Origin: Marinihelvus sp963695135
Lineage (GTDB): Bacteria > Pseudomonadota > Gammaproteobacteria > Xanthomonadales > SZUA-36
DNA length: 64,000 nt
Assembly (NCBI GenBank): GCA_963695135.1
Contig: CAVOGA010000005.1
Span: 141,965 to 205,964, forward strand
Reading direction: 5' to 3'
Within the stretch, counting starts at the first letter, position 1, and the number at the start of each line of letters is the position of its first letter. A program made the position numbers and the translations under genes. The notes beneath the pieces were generated by a model. It ran no database searches, was not told the origin of the DNA, and saw nothing but the letters and a program-made list of their open reading frames with translations. Shown in pieces: positions 53,709 through 64,000 of this stretch.

Positions 53709-54221
53709 CTACAACGAATCTTGCTTCTGTCGAGAAAGGTTCGGAAAACGTCCTTCCAGATATTCGGCATAGTCGGGCGTAATGAGTTGCCTTAAATCCG
53801 GCCATGCGTCCTCCACTAAAGGATTCTTGAAGGTCACATCTCCGTAACCAAGCGTATCCATTGCCGCCTCGTCAAGAAGCTCCTGCTGAGTCTGTAGATA
53901 AAGGCTTTCTCCGAGCCTGATCCATGACAGTAGCTGTGCTCGAATAATTCCTTTGTCGGACTCCGATAGGTCCAGATAGCCATTATTTCTCGCGACCGCT
54001 GACCAAACAGCATCACTAAGCTCTCTATTCTGGGCAAGAACGGACCATCCTGCGGCAGTGGCGATTCCAATTTCCTGGAACGCCGACGCCCTGGCTTGCT
54101 TATTCTGGCCTCTTATCTGAGCTGCCAGGTACATCAACGACGCAAATACAGCCAGTGCACCAAGTATCTCTCCAACAGCTCCAATTGCATCCCAATTCAC
54201 AGTTTCTCCAGCTTGTGACAT
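53709..54221 (-). CDS. Single-helix membrane protein, unknown
   Basis: A 170-residue protein. WDAIGAVGEILGALAVFASLMYLAAQI (about 10-36) is a conserved membrane-anchor start shared by many uncharacterised gammaproteobacterial proteins. The rest is a helical soluble domain (LSDAVWSAVARNNGYLDLSE, LLSWIRLGESLYLQTQQELL). Function is unknown. It lies between the tandem membrane-protein array and the rRNA operon, reads in the same direction as both, and is followed by about 190 bases to the next feature. Confidence 0.7.
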   Translation of the reverse strand: MSQAGETVNWDAIGAVGEILGALAVFASLMYLAAQIRGQNKQARASAFQEIGIATAAGWSVLAQNRELSDAVWSAVARNNGYLDLSESDKGIIRAQLLSWIRLGESLYLQTQQELLDEAAMDTLGYGDVTFKNPLVEDAWPDLRQLITPDYAEYLEGRFPNLSRQKQDSL

Positions 54222-54285
54222 CTGTTAAACCTTACACCACTTCTTGGCAACGCACCTCAGTACCGTCGAAGATTTCCAGAAAAAG

Positions 54286-54337
54286 AAAAACCCCGACAGC
54301 TTGCGCTATCGGGGTTATCTCATTTGATGCCTGGCAG
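54286..54337 (-). terminator. Second copy of the rRNA terminator with a 5S tail relic
   Basis: A hairpin CCCCGACAGC/GCTATCGGGG (54291-54314) with A-rich flank repeats the operon terminator. It is preceded on the minus strand by the last 12 bases of a 5S gene (CTGCCAGGCATC, 54326-54337) without the rest of 5S. A transcript passing the first terminator would meet this second one. Confidence 0.75.
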
Positions 54338-54446
54338 GCCCGCCGGAGAGTGCTTGCGGTTTTCGCGAAGCGAAAGAAGCGAGTGCTCGGAGGCGATCAG
54401 GCCGTGACCTACTTAGGGCACTGCCATCGATGAATTCCAGAAAAAA

Positions 54447-54478
54447 CAAAACCCCGACAGCTTGCGCTATCGGGGTTT
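54447..54478 (-). terminator. Terminator of the rRNA operon
   Basis: AACCCCGATAGC/GCTGTCGGGGTT hairpin followed on the minus strand by a T-rich run (GTTTTTT), 10 bases after the 5S 3' end. Confidence 0.9.
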
Positions 54479-54487
54479 CGTAATTGA

Positions 54488-54605
54488 TGCCTGGCAGTGA
54501 CCTACTCTCACATGGGAACTCCCACACTACCATCGGCGCTGTACCGTTTCACTGCTGAGTTCGGAATGGATTCAGGTGGTTCCAGTACGCTATTGCCGCC
54601 AGGCA
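54488..54605 (-). rRNA. rrf: 5S ribosomal RNA
   Basis: About 118 bases. The minus strand starts TGCCTGGCGGCAATAGCG and ends CTGCCAGGCAT, which pair as helix I of 5S. Internal GTGGGAGTTCCCATGTGAGA matches the conserved loop region. Ends are approximate by a few bases. Confidence 0.95.
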
Positions 54606-54873
54606 AAAGGGCGCGAGGTGCGCGGCAGCAAGCTGCCACCCGGTAAACCGGGCTGCGTCACACGCAGTAATCCCTAAAGATTACGGTGTGCTACACCTCA
54701 TGACGACGAGTCCGGCAAAAGCCAGGGCTCGACGCCTGCATATTTGGTAGTCCTGTCAAGAGCTGCTTCACCCTGTTAAGGGTTGCGCATATGTCAGCAA
54801 AGATGCTTTGCCGATTTATAACCTGGAGATACATCATCTTCAGGTCCTTCATCGGAAGACTTTGGTTATATGA

Positions 54874-57757
<2,884 letters not shown>

Positions 57758-58089
57758 TATACCAAAACCTTCCAATAAAGCCGGATGGATTCGTTACATG
57801 CTCATGCGGATCAAACTGACTCCGCGGACTATATAACCACAATATCAACAACGACCATTGATATTGCTTTGCTGACACAGTCTTGTGTCTAACCCGACGA
57901 AATTCGCTTACTCCTCATCACAAAGAGATCGCTGAAAATCGGGCCAAACCCAAGACGCTCTTGACAGAACTACCGAATTGTTAAACATCCATCATCACGA
58001 CTACCCGGGGCATCTCGCCGGCAGGCTACTACTGTCGTGAAGAAAACGATCGTTACTATTACAGGCAACTTCGCACCAAGGCCACAAAA
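57758..58089 (-). other. tRNA-Ala to 23S spacer
   Basis: 332 bases of transcribed spacer. It holds a boxA-like element at 57974-57990 and the 5' arm of the 23S processing stem at its end. No gene. Confidence 0.8.
57974..57990 (-). promoter_or_regulatory. boxA antitermination element in the 16S-23S spacer
   Basis: Minus strand GGATGTTTAACAATTCG resembles the rrn boxA consensus TGCTCTTTAACA followed by AATT. Its place upstream of 23S matches the second boxA of enterobacterial rrn operons. Confidence 0.65.
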
Positions 58090-58165
58090 TGGTGGAGCCA
58101 GGCGGGATCGAACCGCCGACCTCCTGAATGCAAATCAGGCGCTCTCCCATCTGAGCTATGGCCCC
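58090..58165 (-). tRNA. tRNA-Ala (anticodon TGC)
   Basis: 76 bases on the minus strand, starting GGGGCCATAGCTCAG and ending TCCACCA with CCA encoded. The anticodon loop reads TTTGCAT (anticodon TGC). The T-arm GGTTCGATCC is intact. Standard spacer tRNA. Confidence 0.97.
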
Positions 58166-58173
58166 ATGATTTG

Positions 58174-58250
<77 letters not shown>

Positions 58251-58357
58251 GTAGTCGTGTGAACGACCAGGTCGTGGTCGGTTGCCATGTAATGTAAGTC
58301 CGTTCAGGACTTCAGGTAACTTGTGTTGGGCGCTCGTATCAAGGATCAGCTATCTCT

Positions 58358-59902
<1,545 letters not shown>

Positions 59903-60122
59903 TAAAAGTACAAAACTTCCAATCCGGCGAACCGGATCTTCGGTCTTAAGTCTTCAAGCTGAGAACTTGACCTAACCCTGTTTTGACTTCCACCCAACAA
60001 GTTGGGCTTCCGTCGTGTGATTCACCATCATCCTGACCATTGCTGGTCATTCAAATGGGTCATCGGGCTTGGTCGCTCTCTTCATGGCTTCACCATGACG
60101 CGAGCGCCCACACAAGTTACCT

Positions 60123-60140
60123 GTAAATTGTTAAATATCG
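60123..60140 (-). promoter_or_regulatory. boxA antitermination element in the rRNA leader
   Basis: Minus strand CGATATTTAACAATTTAC matches the TTTAACAATTTA core of the rrn leader boxA, which recruits NusB/NusE. It lies about 220 bases upstream of 16S. Confidence 0.7.
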
Positions 60141-60275
60141 TTTTCTTGCCACCGGGGCATTTCGCTTATCGGTGTCGGCACAAATCGATGCGGTTGGCCC
60201 CTTTAAAAACATCCGGGGCTGGCCGCATCGGTAGACTCATTTTCATGAATCCGCCCGGTGCTGAGCGGGCCGTCC

Positions 60276-60328
60276 ATTATAATCCGGGGCGGAGAAAAAC
60301 GTCAACAGTTGTTTCGGTTTTTCTTTTG
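60276..60328 (-). promoter_or_regulatory. rRNA promoter, proximal, with UP-like element
   Basis: TTGACG (60305-60300), 18-base spacer and TATAAT (60281-60276) on the minus strand. Just upstream of the -35 is an A-rich run (ACAAAAGAAAAACCG, within 60306-60328) of the UP-element kind. A GC-rich discriminator follows, as in growth-rate-controlled promoters. Confidence 0.75.
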
Positions 60329-60372
60329 TCCCGGCGGTGCGTGAAGAGCGGCACCCGTCGAACGAAGGGCGC

Positions 60373-60400
60373 ATTATAGGGAGCTAATTCCCCCTGTCAA
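60373..60400 (-). promoter_or_regulatory. rRNA promoter, distal
   Basis: Perfect TTGACA (60400-60395), 16-base spacer, perfect TATAAT (60378-60373), then a GCGCCC discriminator of the type that makes rRNA promoters sensitive to ppGpp. It lies 95 bases upstream of the proximal promoter and 21 bases after the argH stop. Confidence 0.75.
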
Positions 60401-60420
60401 CACTTCCCTTCGAACTTTCG

Positions 60421-61726
60421 TCATTTATTTTTAAGAGCGCCCAGGCGGGCGGCCAGGCGGTCAAGTTCAAGCGCGCCGCAAGCCCCCGTTGAGACTCGGT
60501 TTCGCAGGCTGGCGTCGAGATCCTCCGGCTTCAAGTCGGCCAGTTTTGCACCGACCTGCCGGTAAGCCTCGCGAAACGGGATCCCCTCGCGGGCCATGTC
60601 TACGGACAGGTCGGTGGCGAACATTTCCGGTGAATTGGCCCCGTCGCAGCGCATCGGGGTTCCATTCCATGGCGCGCAGCAGACCCGGAACCAGCGCCAG
60701 CGCGGCCAGGCCTTTCTCAAACGCCCGCAGCAGGGGCGGCTTGGTGGCCTGCAGATCACGCTGGTAGCCCGACGGAAGGCTCAATACCGATTCCAGCTCG
60801 ACACGGGCGCCGGCCACCACGCCGAAGGCCGCGCGCAGGAGCTCCACCACGTCCGGGTTGCGCTTGTTGGGCATGATGGAGGACCCGGTGCACCAGGCAT
60901 CGGGCAGGCGCAGAAAATCAAATTCGCTGGTGGTAAACAGGCTAAGGTCCCAGGCCAGGCGGCGCAAATCGAGCATGGCTGCCGAGAGCGCGCCCAGGGC
61001 TTGCAATTCGACTTTGCCGCGACTGTTTTGCGCATACTGCGGATTGACCAGCAGGCGGGCGAAGCCCAGGTCTTTTGCCACTTCATCTCTCGCCAGGGGC
61101 AAATTGATCCCGAAACCGGACGCGGTGCCCAGCGGGGAGGCGTCCAGCCATTCGCAGGTCAGCCCGGCCAGCGCTGCGTTATCAATAAATGCTTCCGCAT
61201 GTCCCGCGGACCACAGTCCGATACTCGACGGCATGGCGCGTTGCAGGTGGGTATAGCCGGGCATCGGTTGCCCGCCCTCGTCCCCGGCACGTTCCAGCAA
61301 TACCCCGGCGATATCGACGCAGATCATTTTGAGCTGTGACAGACGGTCTTTCATGTACAGCCGGAGCGCAACGGCCACCTGGTCATTGCGGCTTCGCCCC
61401 GTATGCACCTTGCCGCCCAGCGGTCCGACCCGTTCCGTCAGCCAGGTCTCCAGCGCTGAATGGCCGTCTTCGAAACGCGCATCCAGCACCAGCTCACCGG
61501 CCGCCAGATCGGCACCGATGTCATCAAGCCCCCCGACCAGCCGCTTCACCTCGTCTTCCGACAGCAGGCCAATCGCGCCCAGACCGCGCACATGGGCCTG
61601 GCTGGCGAGGATGTCGAACCCGATCAACTGGCCATCGAGAACCACGTCCTCACCGGCGAGAAAACGCATCACCGCTTCACCGGGACCGTCACCCTGGCCC
61701 TGCTTTTTCCAGATCGGTTCGCTCAT
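60421..61726 (-). CDS. argH: Argininosuccinate lyase (one frameshift)
   Basis: ArgH splits argininosuccinate to arginine and fumarate, the last step of arginine synthesis. GKVHTGRSRNDQVAVALRLY and the signature GSSIMPNKRNPD are intact. The frame breaks at about 60639-60644 in a run CGACGGGGCC, between WNPDALR and SPEMFATDLSVDMAREGIPF. Removing one base gives 434 residues, the size of xanthomonad ArgH. The C-terminal piece continues to FREAYRQVG and the stop at 60421. ATG 61726 (MSEPIWKKQGQG) lies 4 bases after the argC stop. Last gene of the arg cluster here. Confidence 0.93.
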
Positions 61727-61730
61727 TGGA

Positions 61731-62666
<936 letters not shown>

Positions 62667-62670
<4 letters not shown>

Positions 62671-63982
62671 GCGCTTTCTTCCCAACCCGGATCGCGGCTC
62701 ATGGCCTCCTTGACGATCCGGTCGCGCAGCAGCGGATCGTTGACGCTGTTGCAGAAAACCACCCAGGGCCCATGGCGCTCGCTGGTGTCCGCCTGCAGGA
62801 AATACCACGGCGTGATCGGGTTCTGGTTCCGTGAACGCCAGTACAGTTGCGGGTAGCGCGCCCGCAGCACCTGCCACATGGCGGCGCCCAGGCCTTCGCC
62901 CTGCGCCTCCGGCGTCACGATGAATTTTTCCAGGTAGGGGATATCATCCTGGCCGCGCACCACCACCGCGGCCGCGCGCCGCGTATCTGACAGGAGAATG
63001 ACCGGGTCCTTGAGCGTCTCCGCCCAACCGGGCTTGAGCGTGCGGCCGAAGGACGCCTCCACGCGCTGCGCCACGTCGGCCAGCGTCTCCGCATCCGGAT
63101 GCTCCAGTACCGCGATGCCCTCACCCTTGCGCACCAGGGTGCCTGCACCCCGGTAGGTAAACAGCTCGCGCGTCAGCTGGTCCGCCGAGGTGATAGAAAC
63201 CGACGTGCTGTCATCCAGCCCCTGCAACATCTCGTTGATCTGCTGCAGCTTCAGACGCATGCCGGAGTGAACCCAGTCCTCCCGCATCAGCGCCTCGTAG
63301 TCGTTGTTCAGCGTAACCGCGGAAATGATCCGTCCGTTGCGGTCCAGCAGACCGCCACTGGGCGTGAGAAAAATAATCTTGTGCGGGCGAATCGCCCACA
63401 CCAGTTCCCGCGCCGCGATGTCCGCGTTGATGTTCAGCACCTGGCCGGACGCTGATTCCCCGAGGAAGGTAAGCACCGGCAGCGCACCGGCGCGAACCGC
63501 GCGGCGCAGGCCGTCCAGGTTCACCTCGGTGATCTCGCCGACCAGGCCGTAACGCTCCTCATCCAGGTAGCGGGCCTGGAAGGTGCCGTGCTGCAACCCC
63601 GGGCGCGGATACCCCGCGACTCCAGGGCCTCGACCAGGCGCAGGTTCTGTTCGTAAATCACCGGCCGGGCGACCTGCATCACCTCCTCGGTGGTGACCCG
63701 CAGGTTATCAATGCGCTCGCTCTCAATGCCTGCCGCTGCCAGCGCCGCGTCGACCTGGGGCCCGGCGCCATGCAGTACCACCGGCCGCAGCCCGAGGCGG
63801 TGCAGGAAGGCCAGCGCGGAGGCGAGCTCATCGAGGTGATCCTGGAGAATGCCGCCGCCGACCTTGACCACCGCGAAGCGGGACTCCTCGACGGAGGAGA
63901 ACTCTTTCAGATACTGGCGCGCCTCGCGGCTGGAACCCAGCTGGGCGAGCAACTCGAGGACAGTCTCGCGTACCTCAGACAT
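62667..63982 (-). CDS. Fused N-acetylglutamate kinase/synthase (one frameshift)
   Basis: A bifunctional enzyme of the Xanthomonas NAGS/K type doing steps one and two of arginine synthesis. Residues 1-280 are the amino-acid-kinase domain (VVKVGGGILQD, VLHGAGPQVD, LNINADIAARELVWAI). About 290-438 are a GNAT acetyltransferase domain (YLEKFIVTPEAQGEGLGAAM, LYWRSRNQNPITPWYF). A missing base in the homopolymer at about 63597-63600 separates ESRGIRARG from LQHGTFQARYLDEERYG; the repaired length is 438 residues, as in Xanthomonas. A TGA on the minus strand at 63991-63989 suggests the end of another gene just upstream, cut by the window. Confidence 0.93.
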
Positions 63983-64000
63983 GCGCGTTCACCAGGCGGG

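Larger units (their letters stand above)
59903..60420 (-). other. rRNA operon leader and promoter region
   Basis: 518 bases without a gene between argH and 16S. In transcription order it holds two sigma-70 promoters (60400-60373 and 60305-60276), an AT-rich UP-like element, a boxA (60140-60123) and the 16S processing leader. The minus-strand start of the region is immediately after the argH stop, so read-through from argH would enter it. Confidence 0.75.

Noticed and set aside
53185..53795. Plus-strand frames of 95 and 92 residues upstream of the tandem array
   Set aside because: No ribosome sites and no conserved motifs; the minus strand there shows a transposase relic.

Overview
The window is a chromosomal segment of a high-G+C gammaproteobacterium. 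A fused N-acetylglutamate kinase/synthase followed directly by argC and argH is the arrangement known from Xanthomonas and its relatives. That points to Lysobacterales (Xanthomonadales) in the broad sense, but no database comparison was possible and the genus is open. The genome looks like an uncorrected draft or a metagenome assembly. At least ten single-base-type frameshifts interrupt otherwise well-conserved genes, including all three arginine genes.

Layout. 0-12 kb: a secreted beta-helix protein, the proton-translocating transhydrogenase pntAB, a SlyD-like FKBP isomerase, an MFS transporter, the 2-methylaconitate pair acnD-prpF, and the DEAD-box helicase rhlE. 12-21 kb: two cardiolipin synthases, rlmJ, a glycosyltransferase, a PhyH dioxygenase, an hdeD-cls-antiporter operon and a TIR-TPR protein. 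21-28 kb: a small membrane protein, an S9 lipoprotein peptidase, and an operon of two b-type cytochromes, a membrane-bound LuxR regulator and an SLC13 transporter. 28-34 kb: a divergent LysR regulator and the dabB-dabA inorganic-carbon pump, then a sorbosone-dehydrogenase-like lipoprotein. 34-45.6 kb: mostly secreted hydrolases (a frameshifted esterase, two amidohydrolases, a double-domain M16 protease), a frameshifted methyltransferase and a second beta-helix protein.

45.6-54.2 kb is an accessory region of small orphan genes. It contains three attC-like sites separating short genes, including a ParE/Phd toxin-antitoxin pair. This looks like an integron cassette cluster with no integrase in view. 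Next to it, a DUF1254/DUF1214 gene is bracketed by two copies of a GGGGCCGGATACA palindrome, one of which cuts off the fourth member of a tandem family of membrane-anchored proteins. An IS91-type transposase remnant lies just beyond.

54.2-60.4 kb is a complete rRNA operon on the minus strand (16S, tRNA-Ile, tRNA-Ala, 23S, 5S) with two consensus promoters, boxA elements and a duplicated terminator with a 5S tail. 60.4-64 kb holds argH, argC and the fused argA/argB gene, co-directional and tightly packed.

The genes fit an aerobic or facultative heterotroph with a secretome rich in proteases and amidohydrolases, membrane-stress functions, and a CO2/bicarbonate concentrating pump.
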